Assembly (NCBI GenBank): GCA_004297725.1
Contig: SCUS01000166.1
Span: 1 to 64,000 of the forward strand
Direction of reading: 5' to 3'
Source: Myxococcaceae bacterium
GTDB lineage: Bacteria > Myxococcota_A > Polyangia > Polyangiales > Ga0077539
Length of the DNA stretch: 64,000 bases
Below, in pieces: positions 50,116 to 60,970 of this stretch. Numbering within the stretch: position 1 is the stretch's first letter; every line of letters starts with the position of its first letter. The position numbers and the translations under genes are program-made. The notes under the pieces are model-generated. The model was not told the DNA's origin, did no database searches, and saw only the letters and a list, made by a program, of their open reading frames with translations.

Positions 50116-50948
50116 AGCGCGTCGGCGAGCTTCGGCATGAGCGCGGTGCAGAGCGAGCGGAGCCACGCCATCGCCTCGGGCTTCGGGCTGAGCGTGCGCT
50201 CGTCCATGTAGAGGTCGCGGTTGAGCTCCACCTGGATGGCGTGCATCCCCGCCGAGGGACGGCCGTAGCGCTGCGTCGTCGCTCCCCCCCGGTACGGATC
50301 GTCGTGCCGCACGCTCAGGCCCGCCGCCCGGAAGTGCGCGTCCACGGCGTCGATGAGCTTCCCCCCGGCGGTGCTCCTCCCTCGCGTCCCGGGCACCACG
50401 TCGGCCCGCCGCCGCGGCGACTGCGCGAGCTGGCTGCGCCCGGTCGCGGGCATCGAGTGTCCGCAGAGCAGCACCGCCACGCCGTGCCTCGCCCGCAGGG
50501 CCTCCAGCTCTCGGGTGAGCGCCCGGTGGTAGGGGCGGTGGTAGCGCTCGATGCGCTGCTCGAACTCCGCGTCCGTCAGCGGCCTCCGCAGCGCCGGGGT
50601 CCCGTCGCTGGACTCCCGCCAGATCACGCCGCGAGGGGCGGTGCCCTTCGGGTGCGTCGAGCTCGCCACCGAGGCCGGGTCGTGGTCGCTCTCGTCGCGG
50701 TTCAGGTCCACCACGTAGCGCGAGCAGCGCGCCGCGAGCAGCGTCGCGCCCTGCGCCACCACGTCGCCGAAGAGCCCGTCCACCCAGGTGTCCGCGTCGC
50801 GCAGCAGCACCCGGTCGTCCACCGTGAGCAGCGCCCTCGCCTCGGCCGGAACCTCCAGGCCCGCGTGAGGCACCTCCACCAGCAGCGGCAGCGCCCTCGC
50901 GCTCGGCCGCGTCAGCGCGAAGGCCTCGCCGCCCGCCCCCTCGCTCAT
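50112..50948 (-). CDS. N-formylglutamate amidohydrolase-family protein, 278 aa
   Basis: Family signatures: LLVEVPHAGLEVP near residue 23, RDADTWVDGLFGDV (about 51-64), SRYVVDLNRDESD (about 80), CGHSMPATG (about 163) and HAIQVELNRDLYMDE (about 240). N-formylglutamate deformylase releases glutamate in histidine breakdown, but many relatives act on other formyl- or acyl-amino acids. No hut genes are adjacent. The ATG at 50948 overlaps the TGA of the upstream FAD oxidase gene (ATGA), so translation is coupled and the two enzymes probably share a pathway, which I cannot name. Confidence 0.88.
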   Translation of the reverse strand: MSEGAGGEAFALTRPSARALPLLVEVPHAGLEVPAEARALLTVDDRVLLRDADTWVDGLFGDVVAQGATLLAARCSRYVVDLNRDESDHDPASVASSTHPKGTAPRGVIWRESSDGTPALRRPLTDAEFEQRIERYHRPYHRALTRELEALRARHGVAVLLCGHSMPATGRSQLAQSPRRRADVVPGTRGRSTAGGKLIDAVDAHFRAAGLSVRHDDPYRGGATTQRYGRPSAGMHAIQVELNRDLYMDERTLSPKPEAMAWLRSLCTALMPKLADAL

Positions 50949-52948
50949 GGCTTCGCCAGCAGCGCCGCGGCCCGGTCGATCCACCCCGTCACGGCGGCGT
51001 CGTCGGTGCTCCCGACGGGCCTCCCCGGGGTCTTGCGCGCGGGGCCGGTCTCGTCGCTCCCATGGAGCCTCACCGAGAGCGCCTGCACCCTCCCGAAGCG
51101 CCCGTCGTGCAGCACCAGCGGCAGCGGGTCGGGCCCGGTCGCCCTCCTCGGCGCCGGCAGCCACCACGCCTTCGCCCCGTCGGGGAGCGTCGCCCGCCAG
51201 CCCGCCACCACGTGGTCGACCGGGTCGCGCGGGGAGAGCAGCGAGGCCGCCAGCGCGTCGCGGGTCCACTCCGCCAGCGTCGTGGTGTCTTTACCCTCGA
51301 TGGTAAGCCCGTGCGCCGCCGCGCGGGCGCGCACCTCCGCCAGCGTCGCGTCCGCGGGCGCCTCCACCAGCCGCGACGCCGCGTCGACGTGCACGTCCGT
51401 CACCGCCGCCGGCGCCGGCGCGTCCATCATCTCCCCGTCCACCAGCGGGCCTCCCGCCATGGCGTGGTCCGGGTCCGCCGCGCGTCGCAGCGCGTCGATC
51501 CACCGCAGCCCGGCGCCCCACTCCAGGGCCATCGCGGCCTTCTTCGAGCGGCCGACCCCGTGGTGGTGGGCGATGGTCCCTCCGGCCTCGTGGGCGGCCC
51601 GCAGCGCCCTCGCCCAGGTGGCGTCGTAGGTCTGCCTCGCGCTCGCGTCGTCGGGCGAGGCGCCCACGAAGGTAAAGTAGATCGAGCAGCCGTCGGGGTA
51701 CGCGTGGCTCATGTGGGCCATCACCAGCCCGCCGTGGGAGAGCGCCGCGTGCACCGACTCGTAGAGCGCCCCGAGCCGCGACCACGGCGCCGCGACCTCC
51801 ATCGTGTCGACCCAGAGTCCTCGCGAGTAGGTGGGCGGCTGCCGGTAGCTCACCGCGTGCCGCCGAAGCAGCCAGCGCTTCGCCGGGCCCTCTCCCTCGT
51901 CGCGCGCCCCGCCCTTCTTGCAGAGGGCCGTGGCCCGGGCGAGCGCCTCGGCCTGCGGGTCGTCGCCGTCTCCCTCGAAGATCACGATGAGCAGCGAGCG
52001 GGTGTAGAGCTTCGTGCTCGCGAGGTCGGCGAGGGCGTTGACCGCCGAGGGGGCGTCGAGCACCCGCCGCAGCAGCCACTCGGCCGCGGGGGAGGGGCGC
52101 TCCGGGGTCTTCGGGGCGCTCGGCGTGGCGGAGGTCGCGCCCTGCAGGAAGACGTACGTGTCGATCGGGTCGTAGAGGCGCGCCACCGCGGGGCGAAGCC
52201 CGGCCTGGAAGATGGCCCGGATGGCCTCCCAGGCGTCGCGCATCGTGGCGAAGGTGAAGCCCCGACCGCGCCAGTCGGTGGGGGCGGGCCACACGCGCAT
52301 GGTGGCCCGGGTGACGAAGCCGAAGAGGCCCTCGCTGCCCACCATCAGCTCTCGCAGGTCGGGCTCCCCGGGGCGAGGCGCGTCGAGGGTGAAGGGCTCG
52401 CCGTTGCCCAGCACCCCATCCATGGCGAGGGTCATGTCTTCGATCTTGCCGTAGCGGCCGGAGCACTGGCCCGCGCCCCGGGTCACCACCCAGCCGCCGA
52501 GCGTCGAGCACTGGATCGAGCTGGGGAAGTGCCCCAGCGTGGCCCCGCGGCGCTTGAGCTGGTCTTCGAGGTGCGTGCCGAGGATGCCCGCGTCGGCCAC
52601 GCAGACGCCCGCCTCGAGGTCGACGGAGTGCAGCGTGCGCATGCGCTTCAGGTCGACGGCGACGGCGTCGCGCCCGGCGGCGATGCCACCGACGACGCCG
52701 CTGCCGGCGCCGAAGGGGATGAGCCCGACGCCGTAGCTGCGCGCGTAGCCGACGAGGGCCGAGAGGTCGTCGCGGCTGGAGGGCCACACGACGGCGCGCG
52801 GACCCGGCGGGCGGTCGAGGCCGCCTCGGGTCGACAGCAGCTGCCGGGGCCACAGGTCGTGGGCGTAGGCGCTGCGGTCGGCGCTGTCGGTGGAGACGGC
52901 GTCGTCGCCGAAGCGCGCGCGGAGGTCGTCGACGAGTGGGTCTCTCAT
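50945..52948 (-). CDS. FAD-linked oxidase, alkyldihydroxyacetonephosphate synthase-like, 667 aa
   Basis: ATG at 52948. A PCMH-type FAD-binding domain lies at about 45-225: PRAVVWPSSRDDLSALVGYA, LIPFGAGSGVVGG, LGHFPSSIQCSTLGGWVVTRGAGQ and GSEGLFGFVTRATM. The C-terminal oxidase domain contains MAHMSHAYPDGCSIYFTFVG and the HHHGVGRSKK motif (about 490) of AGPS/D-lactate dehydrogenase relatives. AGPS makes the ether bond of ether lipids, which myxobacteria do contain. The 130 residues after the usual end (VTDVHVDAASRLVEAPADAT...) look like a partial second FAD-binding segment, as in GlcE. It overlaps the amidohydrolase gene by 4 bp. Confidence 0.85.
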   Translation of the reverse strand: MRDPLVDDLRARFGDDAVSTDSADRSAYAHDLWPRQLLSTRGGLDRPPGPRAVVWPSSRDDLSALVGYARSYGVGLIPFGAGSGVVGGIAAGRDAVAVDLKRMRTLHSVDLEAGVCVADAGILGTHLEDQLKRRGATLGHFPSSIQCSTLGGWVVTRGAGQCSGRYGKIEDMTLAMDGVLGNGEPFTLDAPRPGEPDLRELMVGSEGLFGFVTRATMRVWPAPTDWRGRGFTFATMRDAWEAIRAIFQAGLRPAVARLYDPIDTYVFLQGATSATPSAPKTPERPSPAAEWLLRRVLDAPSAVNALADLASTKLYTRSLLIVIFEGDGDDPQAEALARATALCKKGGARDEGEGPAKRWLLRRHAVSYRQPPTYSRGLWVDTMEVAAPWSRLGALYESVHAALSHGGLVMAHMSHAYPDGCSIYFTFVGASPDDASARQTYDATWARALRAAHEAGGTIAHHHGVGRSKKAAMALEWGAGLRWIDALRRAADPDHAMAGGPLVDGEMMDAPAPAAVTDVHVDAASRLVEAPADATLAEVRARAAAHGLTIEGKDTTTLAEWTRDALAASLLSPRDPVDHVVAGWRATLPDGAKAWWLPAPRRATGPDPLPLVLHDGRFGRVQALSVRLHGSDETGPARKTPGRPVGSTDDAAVTGWIDRAAALLAKP

Positions 52949-53081
52949 AGGGGTTTCGCTGGGTTCGGGAGAGTGGTGCACCCGACCGCCCGACCGCAAG
53001 CCGCGGAGGCGACCGGAGCGCGAAGTGGAGCGCGGCGTTTGACAAGCACCTGGGAGACCGCCCACCACCTGTCATCCGGCG

Positions 53082-53588
53082 ATGAGCACCCGACGACACC
53101 TCCCGATCCTGCGCGACGCCGCGCCCGCGACCGTCCCCGCGTCGAGCGCCGAGGAGGCCGCCTCGGAGCCGCCGCCGTGGCACTGGATCCCGCTGGGCAC
53201 CACGGTCTCGCTGGTGGGCTTCGGGCTCCTGGCGCAGGGGGCCGCCGCGCTCTCGGTGCGCCTGCTGGGGCGCGTCTACCCGATGGGGGCGACCGCCGCG
53301 CAGGTGGCGCACATCCGGGCGGCGCACCCGGCCGCCGCGCGCTCGGTGGAGCTCACCGCGGCGCTCATCCCGCTGCTCACCCTGCTGCTCTCCGTCGCGG
53401 TCGGCTCGTACGTGGTGGGGCGCCGGGGCAACGGCACCAACGCCCGCCACGGGATGCTCTCCGGCGGGCTCACGGTGCTGATCTTCTGGGCCGTCACGGG
53501 CCGGCTCTGGAGCCTGCTGGCGCTGGTCCCGGTGGCGATGGCGGCGGGGTATTTCAGCGCCCGATGGGGCGTCGCGCGGCGGGCGTAA
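53082..53588 (+). CDS. Small integral membrane protein, 168 aa
   Basis: ATG at 53082. A 35-residue Pro/Ala/Glu-rich N-terminus is followed by hydrophobic helices at about 38-60 (TVSLVGFGLLAQGAAALSV), 93-112 (ALIPLLTLLLSVAVGSYVVG) and 125-160 (GGLTVLIFWAVTGRLWSLLA then LVPVAMAAGYFSARWG). It resembles generic YrzE/TIGR04086-like four-helix membrane proteins only in topology. It is 22 bp upstream of the sensor kinase gene and divergent from the FAD oxidase. Function unknown. Confidence 0.75.
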   Translation: MSTRRHLPILRDAAPATVPASSAEEAASEPPPWHWIPLGTTVSLVGFGLLAQGAAALSVRLLGRVYPMGATAAQVAHIRAAHPAAARSVELTAALIPLLTLLLSVAVGSYVVGRRGNGTNARHGMLSGGLTVLIFWAVTGRLWSLLALVPVAMAAGYFSARWGVARRA

Positions 53589-53610
53589 CCGTGTAACGCT
53601 CTCGTCTGTC

Positions 53611-55146
53611 ATGGAGGATACGGAAGAGCGGCTGGCGCTTCGGTATTTCTGGGAGGCCCTCGAGGCGACCCGCGACGAGGTCAACGCGGCGACGCTGCAG
53701 GCGGCGGAGAAGATCCCGTCGGTGGCGGCGGTGCTGGCCACGATGACCCCGGAGATGTTGGAGGCGCAGCAGGCGAGGGACGTCGCGAGGCAGCGGCAGG
53801 TGCTGGTCGACGGCGAGTGGGACGAGTACCTCGCAGACCTGAAGGTGCAGGGCGCGGCCTACGCGCAGATGGGCATCGAGTTCCGCGACTGGTACGCGCT
53901 GCTGGGGTCGTACCGGAAGGTCATCCGGCGCAACGCCCTGCCGCACATCGACGCGCGCGCCGAGGGCGTGCTCGTGGGGATGGACCGCTTCACCGACATC
54001 GCGATGGCGGAGCTCGGCACGGCGTACCTCACGATGAAGGAAGACCTCGTGCGCAAGGCCGAGGCCGAGGTCGACCGCTTCGTCGACCTCTTCCAGAACG
54101 CCTCGCTGGGCATGGTGATCTGGCAGCTCGAAGACCCGTCCGACCTCGGGTCGTTCCGGATGGTGACGGCCAACCCCGCGGCGGCGCGCTCCGGGAGGCA
54201 AGACCTGGCCGAGACCGTGGGCCGCCACCTGCGCGACCTCGCGCCGGAGCTTCCGCCCTACGTCGAGCTCTGGGCCGAGACGCTGGCCGACCGCACCCCG
54301 CGTAGCTGGACCGCGTCGGTGGGCGACGACCCGGAGACCCTCCGGCACTTCGACGTCCGCTGCTTCGCGCTGCGGGAGAACTACCTCGGCGTGATCTTCG
54401 AGGAGGTGACCGAGCGCCTCCGGATGACCGAGCGCCTCGACCACCACGTGCGCGAGCTCGAGCGCTCCAACCGCGAGCTCGACGACTTCGCGTACGTCAC
54501 CTCGCACGACCTCAAGTCCCCGCTGCGCGACGTGCGCAACCTCGTGAGCTGGATCGTGGAGGACGTCGGCGACGCGCTCCCTCCCACCTCGGCGCAGCAC
54601 CTCAAGCTGGTGAACGACCGCGTGCGGCGCATGGAGCAGCTCCTCGACGACCTGCTGGAGTACTCGCGCGTCGGGCGCGTCGCCGAAGAGCCGCGCACCT
54701 TCACGGTCCGCGATGTGCTCGAGAGCGTGCAGGCGCTCGACCCGCCGCTCCCCGGATTCTCGGTGACCTTCGAGGGCGAGGACGTGACGATCAGCACGCC
54801 CCGAATGCCCTTCGAGAAGGTCTTGCGCAACCTGGTGGGCAACGCCATCAAGCATCACGACCGCCCGCACGGGCACGTGGTGGTGAGCGTCGCCCTCGAG
54901 GGCGACCGGGTGAGGGTGCGGGTCGCCGACGACGGGCCGGGCATCCGGCCGGAGTTCCACGAGCGGGTGTTCAGGATGTTCCAGACGCTTCGGCCGCGGG
55001 ACGAGGTGGAGGGCAGCGGGGTGGGCCTGGCGATCGTGAAGAAGTCCGTCGAGGTGTTCGGCGGCCGGGTGCACGTCGAGTCCGCCGGGCGCGGCACCGC
55101 CGTAGTATTCACGTGGCCCCTCCGCTGGGCCAGAACGGGAGCGTGA
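53611..55146 (+). CDS. Soluble sensor histidine kinase with RsbR-N/globin-like N-terminus, 511 aa
   Basis: ATG at 53611. Residues 1-160 are helical (VNAATLQAAEKIPSVAAVLA, QMGIEFRDWYALLGSYRKVI), like the non-heme globin domain of RsbR-type sensors; I see no clear heme His. A PAS segment follows (about 160-270, FQNASLGMVIWQLEDPSD). The HisKA domain has DDFAYVTSHDLKSPLRDVRN with His299. The ATPase domain has NLVGNAIKHH (N box), VADDGPGI (G1) and GSGVGLAIVKK (G2). No membrane helix, so it senses a cytoplasmic signal. The kinase core resembles phytochrome-type kinases (ELDDFAYVTSHDL). The response regulator gene follows after 3 bp, giving a cognate pair. Confidence 0.9.
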   Translation: MEDTEERLALRYFWEALEATRDEVNAATLQAAEKIPSVAAVLATMTPEMLEAQQARDVARQRQVLVDGEWDEYLADLKVQGAAYAQMGIEFRDWYALLGSYRKVIRRNALPHIDARAEGVLVGMDRFTDIAMAELGTAYLTMKEDLVRKAEAEVDRFVDLFQNASLGMVIWQLEDPSDLGSFRMVTANPAAARSGRQDLAETVGRHLRDLAPELPPYVELWAETLADRTPRSWTASVGDDPETLRHFDVRCFALRENYLGVIFEEVTERLRMTERLDHHVRELERSNRELDDFAYVTSHDLKSPLRDVRNLVSWIVEDVGDALPPTSAQHLKLVNDRVRRMEQLLDDLLEYSRVGRVAEEPRTFTVRDVLESVQALDPPLPGFSVTFEGEDVTISTPRMPFEKVLRNLVGNAIKHHDRPHGHVVVSVALEGDRVRVRVADDGPGIRPEFHERVFRMFQTLRPRDEVEGSGVGLAIVKKSVEVFGGRVHVESAGRGTAVVFTWPLRWARTGA

Positions 55147-55149
55147 GCG

Positions 55150-55578
55150 ATGTCGGGTCGTACCGTGAACGTCCTCCTCGTCGAGGACAACGTCATCGAG
55201 CAGGAGGCCGTGCGCCGCGCCTTCAAGCGGGAGCACATCGGCAACCCCATCATCACGGCGGTCGACGGCATCGAGGCCCTCGCGCTGCTGCGCGGCGGAG
55301 CGGGCGGCGCCGAGGCCCTGCCGCGGCCCTACCTCATCCTGCTCGACCTCAACATGCCGCGCATGAACGGCCTGGAGTTCCTCACCGAGCTCCGCGCCGA
55401 CCCCGAGCTGCGCGACAGCATCGTCTTCGTGCTCACCACCTCGCGAAGCGACGAAGACCGCGTGGCCTCGTACAACCTCAACGTCGCGGGCTACATCGTG
55501 AAGAGCGACGTGGGCGCCGGCTTCGTGCGGCTCCTCGGGCTCCTCGACCACTACTGGCGCATCGTGGAGTTCCCCTGA
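55150..55578 (+). CDS. Rcp1-like single-domain response regulator, 142 aa
   Basis: Receiver domain only: NVLLVEDNVIEQEAV (acidic pair Glu12/Asp13), phospho-acceptor Asp66 in LILLDLNMPRMNG, Thr in VFVLTTSRSDED and Lys in YIVKSDVG. The extra residues before and after the switch (AGYIVKSDVGAGFVRL) and the ending DHYWRIVEFP are typical of phytochrome-associated Rcp1-like regulators. It has no output domain, so it acts by protein contact. It starts 3 bp after its kinase. Confidence 0.92.
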   Translation: MSGRTVNVLLVEDNVIEQEAVRRAFKREHIGNPIITAVDGIEALALLRGGAGGAEALPRPYLILLDLNMPRMNGLEFLTELRADPELRDSIVFVLTTSRSDEDRVASYNLNVAGYIVKSDVGAGFVRLLGLLDHYWRIVEFP

Positions 55579-55597
55579 GCGGAGCCCCCGCGGCGGC

Positions 55598-57547
<1,950 letters not shown>

Positions 57548-57714
57548 GGCAGGGCCATCCTGGTCGCGGTGGTGGGTGATGGGACTCGAGGGCGCACGTC
57601 GAGCATCCCCCACTCTAGCGTATCGATTTGGTCCTGAGCGAACGCGTACAACGGCCCGCAGGGCTCCCGCCGGAGCGTCCGCCCTCCGCGGCGAAGCGCG
57701 CTAGATTCGCGCCC

Positions 57715-59553
57715 ATGGATCGCTCGCTCCTCCCCCTCGCGCTGCTCGCCCTCTCTCCCCTCGCGTGCGCCGCCGGGGACGGCACCGAGGTGGCGACACG
57801 CGACGCTGGCGCTGCGCCGCGAGACACCGGGGCCGCGCGCGACACGGGCCTCCGTCGAGACGCGCCCTCCGTCGTCGATCGCCCTCCGGTCGCGATGGAC
57901 GCTCCCCCCGCCGCCATGGACGTGCCTCCGGTCGCGGTCGATCGCCCTGCCGCGATGGACGTTCCTCCAGTCTTTGTCGATCGCCCCGCGCCCGTCGACC
58001 TCGGCGCCCCCGTCGACCTCGGTCGTGACTCCGGATCGATCACCCTCGGCGACGCGTGGAGCCCCGAGCGCGACGCCGGCGACCCGACCCCTCGCGACGT
58101 CGACCGCGTGCTGGGCGGCGCCCCCTCGGACAGCGCGTCCCGCTTCGGCGGCGCCGACGACACGGCCCGCGCGCCCTCCATCGTCTACCCCGAGGACGGC
58201 ACGGTGCTGCCTCCCAACCTCACGGGCTTCGAGGTGCACTTCCGCCCCGGCGCGGGCAACGACCTCTTCGAGGTGTCGCTCCGCGGAGACCGCGGCGCGC
58301 TCCGGGTGTTCACCCGCTGCACGGCGGTCGCCGACGGCTGCGTGCTCGGCCTCGACGAGCCCGCGTACGCCGAGCTCGCCCGCGTGGCGCAGCCCTCCGG
58401 CGACGTCGCGCTCACGGTGCGCGCGACCTCCGCGGCAGGCGGCGGGGTCGGCCGCTCGGCGGCGCGTTCGCTCGGCGTCACCAACTTCGACGTCCGCGGC
58501 GGGCTCTACTACTGGGCCGCCTCCAGCGGCACCATCAACCGCTACGAGTTCGGCCGCGCGGGCGCGCGCACCGAGCCCTTCCTCCGCGGCGACCCGATCA
58601 ACTGCGTCGGCTGCCACGTGCTCTCCCGCGACGGCTCCCGCATCATGGCGGGGCGCTTCATCCCCGCGCCCTCGGCCACCCGCATCTTCGACGTGACCAC
58701 CCGCGCCCCGCTCTCCCCGGACTACGGCGCCAACTTCGGAACCTTCTCCCCCGACGTCCGCTGGCTCCTCACCAGCGACGGCAACCGCCTCGCGCTGCGC
58801 GACCCGGTCCACGGCAACGAGGTCCCGGGCCTCGCCCCGGGCACCGCCGGGAGCCACCCCGACTGGGCGCGCGGCGGGCGCTCGGCGGTGTTCTCCCGCC
58901 CTCGCACCTCCTTCCCCATCTTCGGCACCCCCGGCCACAACGGCCCCGCCGACCTCTTCACCATCCCGTGGGGCGGCGCCTCCTTCGGCGCGGCCGCGAC
59001 GCTCGTGCGCGCCGACGGCACCCGCAACAACAACTACTACCCCTCGTATTCGCCCGACGACGCGTGGGTGCTCTTCAACCGCGCGGAGGGCAACTCCAAC
59101 CACAACGTCGACGCCCAGCTCTGGGTGGTCCCCGCCGGGGGAGGCAGCCCGACGCGCCTCGCTCGCGCCGACCTCGCGGACTCCATGGGCAACTCGTGGC
59201 CCAAGTGGGCGCCCTTCGTCCAGCGCTTCCACGGCGAGCCCTTGATGTGGTTCACCTTCTCCAGCCGGCGCGACTACGGGCTTCGGCTGAGGCAGCAGTC
59301 GCGCGAGCCTGCGATGCGCACCACGCAGCTCTGGATGGCGGCCTTCCGCCCGGGGCGAGTCGCCACCGCGGAGGCGAGCACCCCGGCCTTCTGGCTGCCC
59401 TTCCAGAGCCTCTCGGAGGGCAACCACATCGCCCAGTGGGCCGAGCAGGTGCAGCGCCAGGGGTGCACCTCCGACCGCGACTGCGTGCAGGCCGAGCGCT
59501 GCCTGCCCATCTCCACCGGCGCCGTGGCGGTCTACCGCTGCGTGGTGCCCTGA
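57715..59553 (+). CDS. Beta-propeller (TolB/WD40-like) lipoprotein with a CxxCH motif, 612 aa
   Basis: ATG at 57715, lipobox LSPLAC (Cys18). A 90-residue linker of repeats such as VAMDAPPAAMDVPPVAVDRP follows. The first folded part has IVYPEDGTVLPPNLTGFEVHF. At 297-301 a CVGCH c-type heme motif stands in DPINCVGCHVLSRDGSRIMAG. From there TolB-like propeller blades follow (FSPDVRWLLTSDGNRLALRD, SHPDWARGGRSAVFSRPR, YYPSYSPDDAWVLFNR). The C-terminus has CTSDRDCVQAERC. A surface-exposed or periplasmic electron-transfer or binding role is possible; only one heme motif is seen, and the axial partner is unknown. Confidence 0.83.
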   Translation: MDRSLLPLALLALSPLACAAGDGTEVATRDAGAAPRDTGAARDTGLRRDAPSVVDRPPVAMDAPPAAMDVPPVAVDRPAAMDVPPVFVDRPAPVDLGAPVDLGRDSGSITLGDAWSPERDAGDPTPRDVDRVLGGAPSDSASRFGGADDTARAPSIVYPEDGTVLPPNLTGFEVHFRPGAGNDLFEVSLRGDRGALRVFTRCTAVADGCVLGLDEPAYAELARVAQPSGDVALTVRATSAAGGGVGRSAARSLGVTNFDVRGGLYYWAASSGTINRYEFGRAGARTEPFLRGDPINCVGCHVLSRDGSRIMAGRFIPAPSATRIFDVTTRAPLSPDYGANFGTFSPDVRWLLTSDGNRLALRDPVHGNEVPGLAPGTAGSHPDWARGGRSAVFSRPRTSFPIFGTPGHNGPADLFTIPWGGASFGAAATLVRADGTRNNNYYPSYSPDDAWVLFNRAEGNSNHNVDAQLWVVPAGGGSPTRLARADLADSMGNSWPKWAPFVQRFHGEPLMWFTFSSRRDYGLRLRQQSREPAMRTTQLWMAAFRPGRVATAEASTPAFWLPFQSLSEGNHIAQWAEQVQRQGCTSDRDCVQAERCLPISTGAVAVYRCVVP

Positions 59554-59562
59554 GGGCGCCGC

Positions 59563-59865
59563 TCAGTCGGGCTCGGGGTTCTCCCGGGCCTCCAGCACCA
59601 TGCCGATGAGCAGCAGCACCGGCAGCACCAGCACCGGCACCCCGACCACCAGCAGCAGCACCGCCCACCCGATGCTCCCGGTGCCGAAGTAGGCGGCCAC
59701 CCCGAGGCCGACCAGCGCGGCCGCCGTGGCGCCCATGCGCTTCAGCCGCGAGTGGCGCTGCGGCGGGAGCATCGTCTTCCGCACCAGCCGAACGCCATGC
59801 TGGATGCGCGGAGCCTGCACGACCAGGCTGAGGCGCTCACGGATGGGACGTTTGGTGTGTGGCAT
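59563..59865 (-). CDS. Small membrane protein, 100 aa
   Basis: ATG at 59865. A basic N-terminal half (MPHTKRPIRERLSLVVQAPR, RKTMLPPQRHSRLKR) precedes two close membrane helices, AAALVGLGVAAYFGTGSIG and AVLLLVVGVPVLVLPVLLLI, and the end is acidic (LEARENPEPD). No family is recognised. It converges with the beta-propeller gene (9 bp) and lies 64 bp downstream of the nitronate monooxygenase gene on the same strand. Confidence 0.65.
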   Translation of the reverse strand: MPHTKRPIRERLSLVVQAPRIQHGVRLVRKTMLPPQRHSRLKRMGATAAALVGLGVAAYFGTGSIGWAVLLLVVGVPVLVLPVLLLIGMVLEARENPEPD

Positions 59866-59929
59866 TCAGTGACTTGCTCTCTCTACTAGGACCGCGGGGC
59901 CCGCTCCGCCAGTGGGGCGGCGGCGCGGG

Positions 59930-60862
59930 TCAGCCCTCGAGGGCGGGCAGGGAGCGCACGGCCTCGGCGTACTCGCGCACGATGTCGTCGACGATCGCGG
60001 CGATGGGCTTCACCTCGCGGGCGAGGGCGATGCCCTGCCCGGCGCTCCAGATGTCCTTCCACTTCTTCCCGCCCTCCTTCTGCACCGCCTCCTGCGCGGC
60101 GCCGCGGTCGGCGGCGGTGATCGTGGCGCCGGGGAGCGTCTGCCGAAGGAAGTTGGCGTGCACCCCGCTGACGCCGTCGGTGTAGACGATCTCCTCGGGC
60201 GACCCGTTGACCACCATGGACTTGTAGCGCTCGTCGGCGCCGCACTCGGTCGAGGCGATGAAGCGCGTGCCCATGTAGACGAGCTCCGCGCCGAGGGAGA
60301 GCGAGGCGGCCACCTGGCGGCCCGTGGCGATGCACCCGGCGGCCACCACCGGCACCCGCAGGTGCTCTCGGAGGTAGGGGTAGAGCACGAAGGGCGAGGT
60401 GGTCCCGGCGTGGCCGCCTGCCCCCGCGGCGACGCCGATGATCGCGTCGGCGCCGCACTCCTGGGCCTTGAGCGCGTGCTTGAGGTGGATGACGTCGTGC
60501 ATCACCACCATGCCCCGCTCGTGCGCTCGACGGGCGATCTCCGTGGGGTTGCCGTAGCTCGTGATCAGCACCGGGACGCCGAACTCGATGCAGGCCTCGA
60601 AGTCCTGCGCGAGCCGCTCGGGCTCGGTGAGCTTGATGGTGAGGTTGATGGCGAAGGGCCGGTCGGTGCGCTGCCTGATCCACCCGAGGGCCTCTCGGAA
60701 GGCCTCGTGCGTGCGGAGGTTGATCGAGGGCATCGAGCCCAGGATGCCGGCCTCCGCGGCGGCGACGATCATCTCCTTGTTGGAGATGATGAACATCGGG
60801 GCGCAGGCGATCGGGTACTTCAGCCCGATGCGCTCGGCGAGGGGAGTGCGGATGCGCGACAT
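59930..60862 (-). CDS. Nitronate monooxygenase / 2-nitropropane dioxygenase family, 310 aa
   Basis: ATG at 60862. FMN-binding TIM barrel: YPIACAPMFIISNKEM near 16, AAAEAGILGSMP, RPFAINLTIKLTEPE, GVPVLITSYGNPTE, VMHDVIHLKHALKAQECGAD, GVAAGAGGHAG (phosphate loop, about 153-163), VPVVAAGCIATGRQVAASLSLGAELVYMGTRFIAS (shown as signature; Gly residues at about 185 and 205). The enzyme oxidises nitronates such as propionate-3-nitronate, or serves related flavin chemistry. The protein ends at EYAEAVRSLPALEG. The gene is divergent from the MgtC-like gene across a 546-bp gap that holds a long inverted repeat. Confidence 0.9.
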   Translation of the reverse strand: MSRIRTPLAERIGLKYPIACAPMFIISNKEMIVAAAEAGILGSMPSINLRTHEAFREALGWIRQRTDRPFAINLTIKLTEPERLAQDFEACIEFGVPVLITSYGNPTEIARRAHERGMVVMHDVIHLKHALKAQECGADAIIGVAAGAGGHAGTTSPFVLYPYLREHLRVPVVAAGCIATGRQVAASLSLGAELVYMGTRFIASTECGADERYKSMVVNGSPEEIVYTDGVSGVHANFLRQTLPGATITAADRGAAQEAVQKEGGKKWKDIWSAGQGIALAREVKPIAAIVDDIVREYAEAVRSLPALEG

Positions 60863-60970
60863 GGCGGTGGGGAGTCTCCTTCGGGGCGACTCTATCGCGG
60901 GCCCTCCCGGGCCATCTCATCGTCGCCCTTATCTTTGCGGAGACGCCGCCCGACGCACGTCGACCATCGC

